Positions 53,569-62,289 of a DNA stretch of 64,000 nt are shown piece by piece (the first letter of the stretch is position 1; each line of letters starts with the position of its first letter). The translations under genes were made by a program, and so were the position numbers. Below the pieces are notes generated by a model that was not told the origin of the DNA, did not search any database, and worked only from the letters and a program-made list of their open reading frames with translations. The DNA comes from Lachnospiraceae bacterium (lineage in GTDB: Bacteria > Bacillota > Clostridia > Lachnospirales > Lachnospiraceae): assembly GCA_031272985.1 (NCBI GenBank), contig JAISSU010000024.1:62001-126000 (forward strand), in the 5' to 3' direction.

Positions 53569-53987
53569 GTATTTTCAACGGATTCCTCTTTAGATTTATC
53601 ATAGAAATAACCAATAATATCTCTTCTGGTAATAATTCCGATAAAGCTGCCCTCATCATCCACGACCGGAACATAATTTTGCTCCATCGCCTTTTCAATC
53701 AAATCCTCCATGCGGGAACTCGCCTTTACACATTGGTAATCAACTCGGCGCTCTATCTTCAGAATACTGATATTCTCGGCATTTTTCAGGCTTTCCAGCC
53801 CGAGCTTTTTGATTCCCCAAAGCAAATCTCCTTCGGTAATTGTGCCGACATACTTTCCGTCTTTTTGGATGATTGGAACGCATGAAAACTTATGATACTC
53901 CATTATCTCAAGGGCCTGGCGCAATGTATGATAATCGTAAACATAGGCAATCTGACCCTTTGGCTTAAGAAAAAATAATATATTCAT
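53565..53987 (-). CDS. CBS-domain pair protein
   Basis: 140-aa protein made of two CBS motifs (about residues 10-65 and 80-132: SCVPIIQKDGKYVGTITEGDLLWG and YVPVVDDEGSFIGIITRRDIIGYF). Stand-alone CBS pairs bind adenine nucleotides and regulate partner proteins; the partner is unknown. It follows lysC by about 50 nt on the same strand. A GGAG site precedes the ATG. Confidence 0.92.
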   Translation of the reverse strand: MNILFFLKPKGQIAYVYDYHTLRQALEIMEYHKFSCVPIIQKDGKYVGTITEGDLLWGIKKLGLESLKNAENISILKIERRVDYQCVKASSRMEDLIEKAMEQNYVPVVDDEGSFIGIITRRDIIGYFYDKSKEESVENT

Positions 53988-54035
53988 ATCCCCGACTCCT
54001 GTGGTTTACTGCTATTACTATACCAATAAAATATG

Positions 54036-55355
54036 TCAGATTTGTGTACTCACAAAGATATCATAAATGGCTCTGATAGCGGTTTCAAAATCATTGTTTC
54101 TGACACCGATAATGATATTTAGTTCGCTCGAACCCTGATCGATCATTTTTACATTAACATTTGCGTGTGCCAACGCAGAAAAAATTCTGCCGGAAGTTCC
54201 GCGTGTAGACTTCATTCCGCGTCCGACGACGGCTACCAGAGCCAGATCAGATTCCAACTCCACCATATCGGGCGAAACGGCTCGATGAATCCCCGCTATG
54301 ACCTTTTGTTCATTTTCTTCAAATTCATCCTTATGAACGAAAATCGTCATGGTATCAATGCCGGAGGGCATGTGCTCTATTGAAATATGATTATCCTCAA
54401 AGACTTCGAGAACTCTTTTGCAGAATCCTATTTCAGAATTCATCATGGCTTTTTCTATTGTAATTGAGGCAAAATCACGTTTTCCGGCGATTCCCGTTAT
54501 CGTAAATCGCGGTTGTCTACATGTACTCTCGACTATTAGCGTCCCTTTATCATCCGGCGAATTAGTGTTCCTTATATTAATTGGTATTCCTTCCTTTCGA
54601 ACCGGGAAAATGGACGCCTCATGCAAGACTCCCGCCCCCATATACGAAAGCTCGCGCAATTCCCTATATGTCAGCACGTCAATAGATTTCGGATTATTTA
54701 CAACTGCGGGGTCAGCGATAAGAAAACCGGAAACATCAGTCCAGTTTTCGTACATGTCGGCATTCACCGCTTTAGCAATCAATGAACCGGTGATATCGGA
54801 ACCACCGCGCGAAAATGTAACGATCTCGCCGTTTCTCTTCGCCCCGTAAAACCCAGGAATAACCGCTTTTTGATTTCTTCTGAGGGCTTCCTTTAGCCTG
54901 TGGTTCGTCTCGTCAACTTCCAGTTCTTTATTGTCATTGAAAATAACCAAATCCTTTGCGTCTAAAAAAGGAAATTCTAGATAAGCGGCAAGAATCAGCC
55001 CGTTCAAATACTCTCCTCGAGATGCCGTATAATCGCTGTCGCCGCACTCATCCAATTTATTCTTAATTTTCTCAAATTCTTCATCCAAAGAAAGATGCAG
55101 TCCCAACCCGCTGATTATGTCGTCAAACCTGCTCTTAATATTGGAAAGCTCTTCAGCAAAACCCTGACCGCTAAGTGCCAGCGCATGGCAATTATAAAGC
55201 ATGTCCGTCACTTTTCTGTCATTAGGTGTGCGTCTCCCCGGTGCGGAGGGGACTACTAAAGTTCGTCCTTCATCTTTTTGGATAATCTTAAGCACTTTTT
55301 CGAATTGTTTTGCACTGGCGAGTGAAGTGCCGCCGAATTTAACAACCTTAATCAT
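54036..55355 (-). CDS. lysC: Aspartate kinase
   Basis: 439-aa monofunctional aspartokinase, first step toward lysine, threonine and methionine. The N-terminal kinase motif VVKFGGTSLAS, FSRGGSDITGSLIA and MGAGVLHEASIFPVRK are present, and tandem C-terminal ACT domains (about residues 290-439, including DQGSSELNIIIGV) bind regulatory amino acids. It has its own promoter with no lysine riboswitch visible. Near metA and metY it may serve methionine synthesis. Confidence 0.97.
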   Translation of the reverse strand: MIKVVKFGGTSLASAKQFEKVLKIIQKDEGRTLVVPSAPGRRTPNDRKVTDMLYNCHALALSGQGFAEELSNIKSRFDDIISGLGLHLSLDEEFEKIKNKLDECGDSDYTASRGEYLNGLILAAYLEFPFLDAKDLVIFNDNKELEVDETNHRLKEALRRNQKAVIPGFYGAKRNGEIVTFSRGGSDITGSLIAKAVNADMYENWTDVSGFLIADPAVVNNPKSIDVLTYRELRELSYMGAGVLHEASIFPVRKEGIPINIRNTNSPDDKGTLIVESTCRQPRFTITGIAGKRDFASITIEKAMMNSEIGFCKRVLEVFEDNHISIEHMPSGIDTMTIFVHKDEFEENEQKVIAGIHRAVSPDMVELESDLALVAVVGRGMKSTRGTSGRIFSALAHANVNVKMIDQGSSELNIIIGVRNNDFETAIRAIYDIFVSTQI

Positions 55356-55391
55356 TGCAGTAAGTTTCCTTTCCGTCGCGTCATGGACAGT

Positions 55392-55420
55392 ATTCTACAC
55401 CTTTAAACCATGTGAGGCAA
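55392..55420 (-). promoter_or_regulatory. Sigma-A promoter of lysC
   Basis: Minus strand: TTGCCT (55415-55420), 17-nt spacer, TAGAAT (55392-55397). Confidence 0.65.
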
Positions 55421-55432
55421 TAAAAATTTGCA

Positions 55433-55458
55433 AAAGGATGCATACAAAGGATGCATAC
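55433..55458. repeat. Tandem 13-bp repeat upstream of the lysC promoter
   Basis: AAAGGATGCATAC occurs twice without a gap (55433-55445, 55446-55458), each with an ATGCAT palindrome, 13 bp upstream of the lysC -35. It may be a paired regulator site. Confidence 0.8.
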
Positions 55459-55470
55459 TTTTGCTCGGAA

Positions 55471-55502
55471 TAAAAAAACACCCCGCCGATTTTGCAGGGT
55501 GT
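55471..55502 (-). terminator. Intrinsic terminator of metY
   Basis: Minus strand: ACACCC (55497-55502) pairs with GGGTGT (55478-55483), with an inner GC pair, followed by a T7 run. Confidence 0.88.
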
Positions 55503-55517
55503 AGAAGGAGAAACAGA

Positions 55518-56807
55518 TTAAACCGCTTCAAAGGCTTTATCTATGGCATAAATCAAATCGTCAATATTTTCAGTCCCTATCGAAAAACGAATGGTATTCT
55601 GGTGAATAGCAGCGTCTTCAAGCTCTTCGGGACTCATCTGTGAATGGGTGGTCGTCGCCGGGTGAATGACAAGCGATTTCACGTCTGCAACATTGGCGAG
55701 CAGAGAGAATATATCCAGATTATCAATGAATCTGAAAGCTTCCTCAACGCCGCCCTTTATATCAAATGTGAAAATCGAAGCGCCGCCGTTCGGGAAATAT
55801 TTTTCATAAAGTGCATGGTAAGGATTATCAGGAAGTGCCGGATGATAAACAGTCTCAACCTTAGGATGATTCTTAAGGTATTCGACAATTTTAACCGTAT
55901 TCTCAACATGTCTTTCGACACGAAGGGATAAAGTCTCAACTCCCTGCAATAAAAGGAATGCGTTAAACGGAGAAATCGCCGCACCTGTATCGCGAAGAAT
56001 AACAGCACGTATACGTGTAACAAAAGCCGCCGCTCCCGCAACATCAGCAAATACAGCACCATGATAATTCGGATCCGGCTCGGTAATCTTCGGATATTTT
56101 CCTGATGCTTTCCAATCGAATTTTCCGGAATCAACAATGATTCCACCGAGTGTCGTTCCGTGACCGCCTATAAATTTCGTGGCTGAATGCACAACAATAT
56201 CAGCTCCATATTCGAAAGGACGAAGCAGATAAGGCGTGGCGAAGGTACTATCTACCACAAGAACAATATTATGTTTGTGTGCGATATCAGCAACCTCCTG
56301 CAAATCGACAAGATTCGCGTCCGGATTTCCTATAGTCTCAACAAATAATGCTTTAGTATTTTCGGTAATGGCATCCTCCCAAGCATTCGGTACGTCGGGA
56401 TCAATGAATGTCGTGGTTACACCAAAGGTCTTAAAGGTATTCGCCAGAAGGTTGTAGGAACCACCATAGATATATTTGCTGGAAACAATGTGGTCACCGA
56501 TTCCGGTAAGATTCTGGAATGTATAGGTGATAGCCGCAGCCCCACTGGCTAAAGCCAAAGCGGCAACACCGCCCTCCAAAGCGGCGAGCCTTTTTTCAAG
56601 GACATCCTGTGTCGAATTCGTAAGTCTTCCATAAATATTACCCGCGTCTCTTAAGCCAAAACGGTCAGCTGCATGCTGCGCGTTATGAAAAACGTAAGAC
56701 GTCGTCTGGTAAATGGGAACCGCTCTCGCGTCGGTAACCGGGTCTGCCTGCTCCTGTCCCACATGGAGCTGAAGCGTTTCAAACTTGTACTCTTTTTTCT
56801 CAGCCAT
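55518..56807 (-). CDS. metY: O-acetylhomoserine sulfhydrylase
   Basis: 429-aa PLP enzyme making homocysteine from O-acetylhomoserine and sulfide. It starts [20 protein letters not shown], has [32 protein letters not shown] and the PLP lysine in [20 protein letters not shown]. The roughly 430-aa length with a long insertion around [12 protein letters not shown] is typical of MetY rather than MetB. It pairs with the acetyl-type MetA. It is monocistronic, with its own promoter, palindromic operator and terminator. Confidence 0.97.
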   Translation of the reverse strand: MAEKKEYKFETLQLHVGQEQADPVTDARAVPIYQTTSYVFHNAQHAADRFGLRDAGNIYGRLTNSTQDVLEKRLAALEGGVAALALASGAAAITYTFQNLTGIGDHIVSSKYIYGGSYNLLANTFKTFGVTTTFIDPDVPNAWEDAITENTKALFVETIGNPDANLVDLQEVADIAHKHNIVLVVDSTFATPYLLRPFEYGADIVVHSATKFIGGHGTTLGGIIVDSGKFDWKASGKYPKITEPDPNYHGAVFADVAGAAAFVTRIRAVILRDTGAAISPFNAFLLLQGVETLSLRVERHVENTVKIVEYLKNHPKVETVYHPALPDNPYHALYEKYFPNGGASIFTFDIKGGVEEAFRFIDNLDIFSLLANVADVKSLVIHPATTTHSQMSPEELEDAAIHQNTIRFSIGTENIDDLIYAIDKAFEAV

Positions 56808-56869
56808 CTTTTTCTCTCCTCAAATTCACCATAGAAATTTTAATAACTTATAATTCTTATATGTATTAT

Positions 56870-56887
56870 GGGTTTTAATATAAACCC
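56870..56887. promoter_or_regulatory. Palindrome over the metY -10 region
   Basis: GGGTTT-N6-AAACCC (56870-56875, 56882-56887) spans the predicted -10, a typical repressor position. The regulator is unknown. Confidence 0.5.
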
Positions 56888-56906
56888 TCTTTTTATTCAA
56901 TGTCAA
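56878..56906 (-). promoter_or_regulatory. Sigma-A promoter of metY
   Basis: Minus strand: TTGACA (56901-56906), 17-nt spacer, TTATAT (56878-56883). Confidence 0.75.
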
Positions 56907-56943
56907 GAGTCTTTTTAAATTTTTTTAAATTATTTATTTTTTG

Positions 56944-56972
56944 TTGACATTTTTTCACAAACATGTTAATCT
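56944..56972 (+). promoter_or_regulatory. Sigma-A promoter of the cold-shock gene
   Basis: TTGACA (56944-56949), 17-nt spacer, TAATCT (56967-56972), leaving a leader of about 65 nt. Confidence 0.75.
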
Positions 56973-57042
56973 AATCGCTGTATACGCAGGAATTTTCCTG
57001 TATACGGTATCTGTTAGGTAATTTATATGGAGGTAACACGCA

Positions 57043-57243
57043 ATGAGCAAGGGTACTGTTAAGTGGTTTAACAACCAAAAAGGCTATGGCTTCATTTCCG
57101 ATGAGTCCGGCAACGACGTTTTCGTACATTATTCCGGATTGAACATGGACGGCTTCAAATCTCTTGAAGAGGGACAGGAAGTAGAGTTCGATATTACGGA
57201 CGGAGCAAAAGGCCCTCAAGCGACCAATGTAACGAAGCTGTAA
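57043..57243 (+). CDS. Cold-shock protein (CspA family)
   Basis: 66-aa single-stranded nucleic-acid-binding OB-fold protein. RNP1 is KGYGFIS and RNP2 is DVFVHYSG, after the family start [25 protein letters not shown] site lies 9 nt before the ATG. It has its own promoter and a long transcribed 3' region ending in a strong hairpin. Confidence 0.98.
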   Translation: MSKGTVKWFNNQKGYGFISDESGNDVFVHYSGLNMDGFKSLEEGQEVEFDITDGAKGPQATNVTKL

Positions 57244-57367
57244 TGAATCAAAAACGGAATTTATGATGTACCTTTTTACTAATATAGAGCGAGAGTGCGC
57301 TAATATTTAATATCTAGAAGAACCGCGATTAATAGTTATGAGGGAATAATGCACCATAAGTAAACGG

Positions 57368-57430
57368 GACCGTAGCCAAATGGCTGCGGTCGTACTATGT
57401 AAAGATATATTACATAATACGACCGCTTTT
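57368..57430 (+). terminator. Overlapping hairpins ending the cold-shock transcript
   Basis: Hairpin A: GACCGTAGCC (57368-57377) with GGCTGCGGTC (57382-57391). Hairpin B: GCGGTCGTA plus TATGTAA (57386-57402) with TTACATA plus TACGACCGC (57410-57426), then TTTT. A and B share 57386-57391, so they exclude each other. B is the terminator form. The 57244-57367 stretch holds no gene that I can see. Confidence 0.75.
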
Positions 57431-57450
57431 AAATTTTATATTTACTGTAT

Positions 57451-57888
57451 TTACTGATTCGCTTTGTATGCCTCGTCGGCTTCCCAAACTTTAAACCCGT
57501 TTGTCTCTAATATCTCCACTACCTTTTGCGGATTATCGCTCTTTAAGATAACGGATGCCGCGTCACCGTTTGCGAACGCGTACATATACTCAATATTGAT
57601 ATTACCATCCACTATTTTTTCCATTGCTTTGGCAAGTGAACCGCTTGCGTGCGAGACCTGCATGGCGACAACCTCTGTCAGCTTTGCCGTTATCTCAGCC
57701 GATTTCAGAATCTCCCTTCCTTTTTCAGGATCCGAAACTATCATTCTGAGCATACCAAAATCCTCGGTATCAGCAAGGCTCAAAGCCACAATATTTACAT
57801 CATTTTTTCCAAGCAATCCGAGAACCTCATTGAGGCGTCCTTCTCTGTTTTCGATGAATACGGACAGCTGTTTAATTGTTTTGCTCAT
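57451..57888 (-). CDS. Tandem ACT-domain regulatory protein
   Basis: 145-aa protein with two ACT domains (about residues 5-72 and 75-140), starting KTIKQLSVFIENREGRLNEV and repeating SGSLAKAMEKIVDGNINIEY. ACT pairs of this kind accompany amino-acid-metabolising operons in clostridia and bind amino acids. It is the last gene after the downstream phenylacetate-CoA ligase and is paralogous to the ACT protein at 59371-59790 (inference: amino acid or aryl-acid sensing). Confidence 0.92.
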   Translation of the reverse strand: MSKTIKQLSVFIENREGRLNEVLGLLGKNDVNIVALSLADTEDFGMLRMIVSDPEKGREILKSAEITAKLTEVVAMQVSHASGSLAKAMEKIVDGNINIEYMYAFANGDAASVILKSDNPQKVVEILETNGFKVWEADEAYKANQ

Positions 57889-57978
57889 TTAATGCCCCTC
57901 CTTATATATAATATGCAACGATTTTATTGTGCGGGCGGGATGACCCCGCCCCTACACAGGTGTTTATTTCATTTCCGG

Positions 57979-59310
57979 TTATGACAGGTCTCGTTTGTCA
58001 ATCACGCGTTTTGCCTTGCCTTCGCTGCGTTCTATTGTTTTGGGCTCGACCAATTTCACGCGAACCGAGACGCCAAGGGCTGCTTTTAGCACGTTTCCGA
58101 CCTTTGTTTTAAGTTCGTCTAATTTTCTGATCTCATCTGAGAAATAATGCTCATCCACTTCAACCATTACCGTAAGTACGTCGAGATTATTTTCACGTTC
58201 CACGATGAGCAGATAGTGCGGCGCAACCGTACCCATCGCAAGTAATGCGGTCTCGACCTGAGTCGGGAATACATTGACTCCGCGAATCACCTTCATATCA
58301 TCGGTACGTCCTCTGAATTTGCTGATGCGAGGCAAAGTCCTGCCGCAATCGCAGGTTCCATGTGTAATATCAGTTAAATCCTTTGTGCGATAACGAAGCA
58401 AGGGCAGTGCCTCTTTCATAAGGGTCGTAAAAACAAGCTCTCCTGTCTCGCCGTCAGCGCAAGCTTCATGTGTCACAGGATTTAATACCTCCGGATAGAA
58501 ATAGTCTTCATATACATGCAGACCCTTTTGGTGGATGCAATCCATTGCAACACCAGGTCCAGAGATCTCACAAAGGCCATAAATATCAAAGCAATTAATG
58601 TGAAGAATACTCTCAATTTTCTTTCTCATCTCCTGAGTCCATGGCTCGGCACCGTGGATACCCGCCCTGATTTTCAGCCTGTCGACTACCCCCTCTTCAA
58701 CCATTGACTCCGCTAAATGAAGCGCATAAGAAGGTGTACATGCAAATGCCGTTGCCTCAAAATCCTCCATACAGGTCATCTGGCGCTTTGTATTACCGGA
58801 AGACATCGGAATCGCCATTGCGCCCAGTGCCTGGACTCCCAAATCCAAGCCCATACCGCCGGTAAAAAGTCCATATCCGTAACAAATATGAATCCTGTCT
58901 TCTTTGGTAAGCCCCGCCATTGTCAAAGCTCTCGCCACGCATTCGCCCCAGATGTCAACGTCTCTTTGGGTATATGGCACAACCGTTAATTTCCCTGTGG
59001 TCCCGGATGTTCCCTGAACACGGGCTATCCTTTCATTAGGAACCGCTAATAGCTTAAAGGGATAATGATCCCGCAGATCCTCCTTTGTGGTAAAAGGGAG
59101 TTTTCCAATGTCTTCTATTCCCTTGATGTCGCCGGGTAAAACCCCAAGATCATCCATCTTTTTACGGTAGAATTCCACATTTTCATAGACTCTCTTTACA
59201 GTTTCCACTAACCGCTCACTTTGCAGGGCAGTCATCTCGTCGCGACTCGCACACTCTATTTTCGGGTCGCGAATTCGCTCTTTCCATTGCTCTTTTGGTA
59301 TTGCTGTCAT
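57979..59310 (-). CDS. paaK: Phenylacetate-CoA ligase family enzyme (copy 1)
   Basis: 443-aa adenylate-forming ligase that activates an aryl acid such as phenylacetate or indoleacetate with CoA and ATP. The P-loop is VQGTSGTTGKLTVVPYT; CTPSYALHLAES, DIYGLCEISGPGVAMDC and the hinge RGRTDDMKVIRGVNVFP follow. A CxC...-type metal site (CDCGRTLPRI) is present. It lies between two ACT genes downstream of iorAB. The substrate cannot be fixed by sequence. Confidence 0.93.
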   Translation of the reverse strand: MTAIPKEQWKERIRDPKIECASRDEMTALQSERLVETVKRVYENVEFYRKKMDDLGVLPGDIKGIEDIGKLPFTTKEDLRDHYPFKLLAVPNERIARVQGTSGTTGKLTVVPYTQRDVDIWGECVARALTMAGLTKEDRIHICYGYGLFTGGMGLDLGVQALGAMAIPMSSGNTKRQMTCMEDFEATAFACTPSYALHLAESMVEEGVVDRLKIRAGIHGAEPWTQEMRKKIESILHINCFDIYGLCEISGPGVAMDCIHQKGLHVYEDYFYPEVLNPVTHEACADGETGELVFTTLMKEALPLLRYRTKDLTDITHGTCDCGRTLPRISKFRGRTDDMKVIRGVNVFPTQVETALLAMGTVAPHYLLIVERENNLDVLTVMVEVDEHYFSDEIRKLDELKTKVGNVLKAALGVSVRVKLVEPKTIERSEGKAKRVIDKRDLS

Positions 59311-59370
59311 TGTATGTAACCCCCTTCTATTTTTTCGAAGTCATTTTCGGCTTCGTTTAACTCAGCTTAA

Positions 59371-59790
59371 TTATAATTCGTCATCATTAACCAATGTAAC
59401 TTTTGCTTCATTCAGAAGCTTAAGTGCTTCCTTTGTTTCACCCGTATGTAAAACCATAACAGGAGCCTTCCCCGAACGAATAACGAAAGAATATATGTAA
59501 TTGATATTAACATTACCATCAGCTAATTTACGGAGCATATAATTAAGGCTTCCCCTTTCATCCTTTAGTTCAGCTCCGATCACTTCCTGAACTCGGACAA
59601 CGAAGCCTTTTGAAGTCAAGAACTCCTTTGCCTCAGTCGGTTTGTCAACCACGAGTCTAAGGATACCGAATTCCGGAGTATCAAAGGTCGCAAAGGCGCG
59701 AATATTGTATCCGGCTTCACTCAAGGCTTCTGTAATATTCGCCATACTGCCGGGGCGATTATCTACGAATACTGACAATTGTGAAATCAT
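59371..59790 (-). CDS. Tandem ACT-domain regulatory protein
   Basis: 139-aa paralogue of the ACT protein at 57451-57888, starting MISQLSVFVDNRPGSMANIT, with the second ACT domain at about residue 70 (LKDERGSLNYMLRKLADGN). It is placed between iorB and paaK copy 1. AGGAGG lies 7 nt before the ATG. Confidence 0.92.
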   Translation of the reverse strand: MISQLSVFVDNRPGSMANITEALSEAGYNIRAFATFDTPEFGILRLVVDKPTEAKEFLTSKGFVVRVQEVIGAELKDERGSLNYMLRKLADGNVNINYIYSFVIRSGKAPVMVLHTGETKEALKLLNEAKVTLVNDDEL

Positions 59791-59870
59791 AATTTACCTC
59801 CTGATTTACGGTTATTTTGCGGAACGCATGGCACATTCGTTTATTCGGGTCGCTGTTGCAGCGGCGTTCC

Positions 59871-60440
59871 CTACAAATTATATCCTGTCATAAATGCCTT
59901 CAGGTTAATTTCTATCGTTTTTGGGGGAACGGTATTTTTTATTACGCTCTCCCATTCCTCAACTGTAAATTCCATGTGGCGAGCCGCGGCTCCTAAAACT
60001 ATCAGGTTAAATACCCGCGGATTTCCAAGTTTCTTTGACTCTTCCGTTGCATTCACACGGTAAACCTTATATTCTTTTTCGAGATTTTCGATAATATTTT
60101 CGGGGTACGTAGCAGCTCCAATTACCACAGGCATCGGATCTATGCGCCAATCATTTATAATAAGCGCACCGTCTTTCTTAAGGAAATGCGCATAACGAAG
60201 TGCTTCCAATCTCTCAAAAGCGATAATAACATCCGCACATCCTTCCTCGACTATCGGCTCCGCAACTTCTTCACCATAACGCACGAAGGTTACGACGCTT
60301 CCGCCTCTTTGTGCCATTCCGTGGACTTCTGAGAGCTTTACATCAAATCCCTTTATTTTCGCAAGTCCCCCGAGTATTCGGCTCGTTAGAAGGGTGCCCT
60401 GACCGCCGACACCCACTATCATAATATTTCTCGTCGACAT
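59871..60440 (-). CDS. iorB: Indolepyruvate:ferredoxin oxidoreductase, beta subunit
   Basis: 189-aa gamma-type subunit of the 2-oxoacid:ferredoxin oxidoreductase family, beginning IMIVGVGGQGTLLTSRILGG, with SEVHGMAQRGGSVVTFVRYG. With IorA it interconverts aryl pyruvates and aryl-acetyl-CoA using ferredoxin. Its ATG starts one base after the iorA stop, with the Shine-Dalgarno inside iorA. Confidence 0.97.
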   Translation of the reverse strand: MSTRNIMIVGVGGQGTLLTSRILGGLAKIKGFDVKLSEVHGMAQRGGSVVTFVRYGEEVAEPIVEEGCADVIIAFERLEALRYAHFLKKDGALIINDWRIDPMPVVIGAATYPENIIENLEKEYKVYRVNATEESKKLGNPRVFNLIVLGAAARHMEFTVEEWESVIKNTVPPKTIEINLKAFMTGYNL

Positions 60441-60441
60441 A

Positions 60442-62217
60442 TCAGTTTTCCTCCTTCTTAAGAGCTATTGCCCCGAATTTACACAAATCATAGCACAAAC
60501 CACATCCGGTGCACATTGTAATGTCGATAGCCACAGTGCCGTCAGTGCGTTTCGTCATGGCGGGACAACCGGGTTTCAGGCACATTCCGCATTTTTTGCA
60601 ATTTTCCGGAATGTCATAGTACCTTGGTTTTCTCTCTTTAGAAAGAAGAACACATGGGCTCTTTGTAATAATAACAGAAATTCCTTCAAAAGCCTGTGCT
60701 TCTTTTACTGTATCCTCAAGTGTTTTTAAATCGAAAGAATTCACCTCTCTTACAAAGGAAACCCCAAGCACATGGCAAAGATTGGCTAAATCAATAGCAA
60801 CTGTTTCCTCTTCCTGTAAGGTCTTTCCGGTAGCGGCATGCTCCTGCTGTCCTGTCATGCCGGTCGTTGAATTATCTAAAACAATAACTGTACCGGTAGC
60901 TTTATTGTAGACCATATTCATCAGTGAATTAACGCCGGTGTGAAGGAAAGTTGAATCACCGATAACCGCCACCCAGTCCTTAATATACTCTCTTCCTTTT
61001 GCCTTTTCCATCCCGTGTAACGATGAGATGCCCGAGCCCATGCAAATAGTCGTATCAACGACTTCAAGCGGCGCCACAGCGCCCAAAGTATAACATCCGA
61101 TATCGCCCGCAGCATGGATTTTAAGCCTTTTCAGAACTGAATATACACTTCTGTGCGGACAACCCGGGCACAGAATGGGCGGTCGTTGGGGAACCGAAGC
61201 GGCTTTTCTCATATCCGGTTCCTCACCTAATATCCCCTTACGTATCATATTGGCCGAGTACTCACCGAGTCTGCTAAATATTTCCTTTCCCGTAACTTTA
61301 ATCCCAAGAGCTCTCACCTGTTCTTCAATAAGGGGATCCAATTCCTCAACAACGTAGAGAGTTTCGACTTTACTTGCAAATTCCTTAATTAAGCCCATAG
61401 GCAATGGATTAACCAGACCGAGCTTTAATGTACTCGCATTCGGCAAAGCCTCCCTGACATACTGATAGGGGATGCCACTTGTAATTACGCCGATTTTATT
61501 ATCTCGGTAAACTACTTTATTTATAGAAAGATCATCAGCAACTTTTGCCAATAAATCGTTTTGTCTTTCGATTTCCTCATGCCTGCCCTTTGCATTGCCC
61601 GGCATCATGACATTCTTAGCGGGATTTCTCTTGTAAGGTTTATCCTCGGGCCGGGTGCGTTTCCCTAAGGTAACATACCCTTGTGAATGAGCCAGTCTTG
61701 TAGTGGTGCGAACCACAACCGGGCGGTCAAATTCTTCGCTTATTTTGAAAGCCTCTATCATAAAGTCCTTCGCCTCAGCGCTGTCAGAAGGCTCCAATAC
61801 CGGAAGTTTTGCAGCTTTGGCTACCATCCTGGTGTCCTGCTCATTTTGCGAGCTGTAGAGGCCGGGGTCATCAGCTACCACAAATACCAAACCGCCGTTT
61901 ACTCCCATATATGATACAGTGTAAACCGGGTCCGCCGCCACGTTAAAGCCAACGTGCTTCATAGAAGCCATTGCGCGTACTCCCGCAATTGAAGCCCCGA
62001 TAGCCACCTCAGCTGCCACCTTTTCATTGGGCGACCATTCGCAATAAAGTGAGTCTTTATATTGCACCAGATTTTCACTGATTTCCGTACTCGGGGTGCC
62101 GGGATACGCCGCCGATACCTTAACACCCGCCTCATAGGCACCTCTGGCTATTGCGGCATTTCCGAGCATCAATACCCTTTCTTCAATGTTAAATGATTCC
62201 TTGTCAATTTCTGTCAT
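60442..62217 (-). CDS. iorA: Indolepyruvate:ferredoxin oxidoreductase, alpha subunit
   Basis: 591-aa thiamine diphosphate enzyme. The N-terminal pyrimidine-binding half starts LGNAAIARGAYEAGVKVSAA. The ThDP-binding half has CPGCPHRSVYSVLKRL, AAGDIGCYTLG and the GDSTFLHTGVNSLMN region. The C-terminus carries two [4Fe-4S] clusters (CKKCGMCLKPGC and CTGCGLCYDLCKF). With two aryl-CoA ligases in the same run it could act in oxidative decarboxylation of aromatic amino acids or reductively in making them from aryl acetates. Confidence 0.98.
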   Translation of the reverse strand: MTEIDKESFNIEERVLMLGNAAIARGAYEAGVKVSAAYPGTPSTEISENLVQYKDSLYCEWSPNEKVAAEVAIGASIAGVRAMASMKHVGFNVAADPVYTVSYMGVNGGLVFVVADDPGLYSSQNEQDTRMVAKAAKLPVLEPSDSAEAKDFMIEAFKISEEFDRPVVVRTTTRLAHSQGYVTLGKRTRPEDKPYKRNPAKNVMMPGNAKGRHEEIERQNDLLAKVADDLSINKVVYRDNKIGVITSGIPYQYVREALPNASTLKLGLVNPLPMGLIKEFASKVETLYVVEELDPLIEEQVRALGIKVTGKEIFSRLGEYSANMIRKGILGEEPDMRKAASVPQRPPILCPGCPHRSVYSVLKRLKIHAAGDIGCYTLGAVAPLEVVDTTICMGSGISSLHGMEKAKGREYIKDWVAVIGDSTFLHTGVNSLMNMVYNKATGTVIVLDNSTTGMTGQQEHAATGKTLQEEETVAIDLANLCHVLGVSFVREVNSFDLKTLEDTVKEAQAFEGISVIITKSPCVLLSKERKPRYYDIPENCKKCGMCLKPGCPAMTKRTDGTVAIDITMCTGCGLCYDLCKFGAIALKKEEN

Positions 62218-62289
62218 GTTTTATATCTGCCTTTCTGTTCTATATTATATGGTATCAAACCGCAACCGTCACGGGTAACCGGTTTATTA

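Noticed and set aside
55433-55458. CRISPR-like repeat
   Set aside because: Only two 13-bp copies without spacers; no cas genes in the window.
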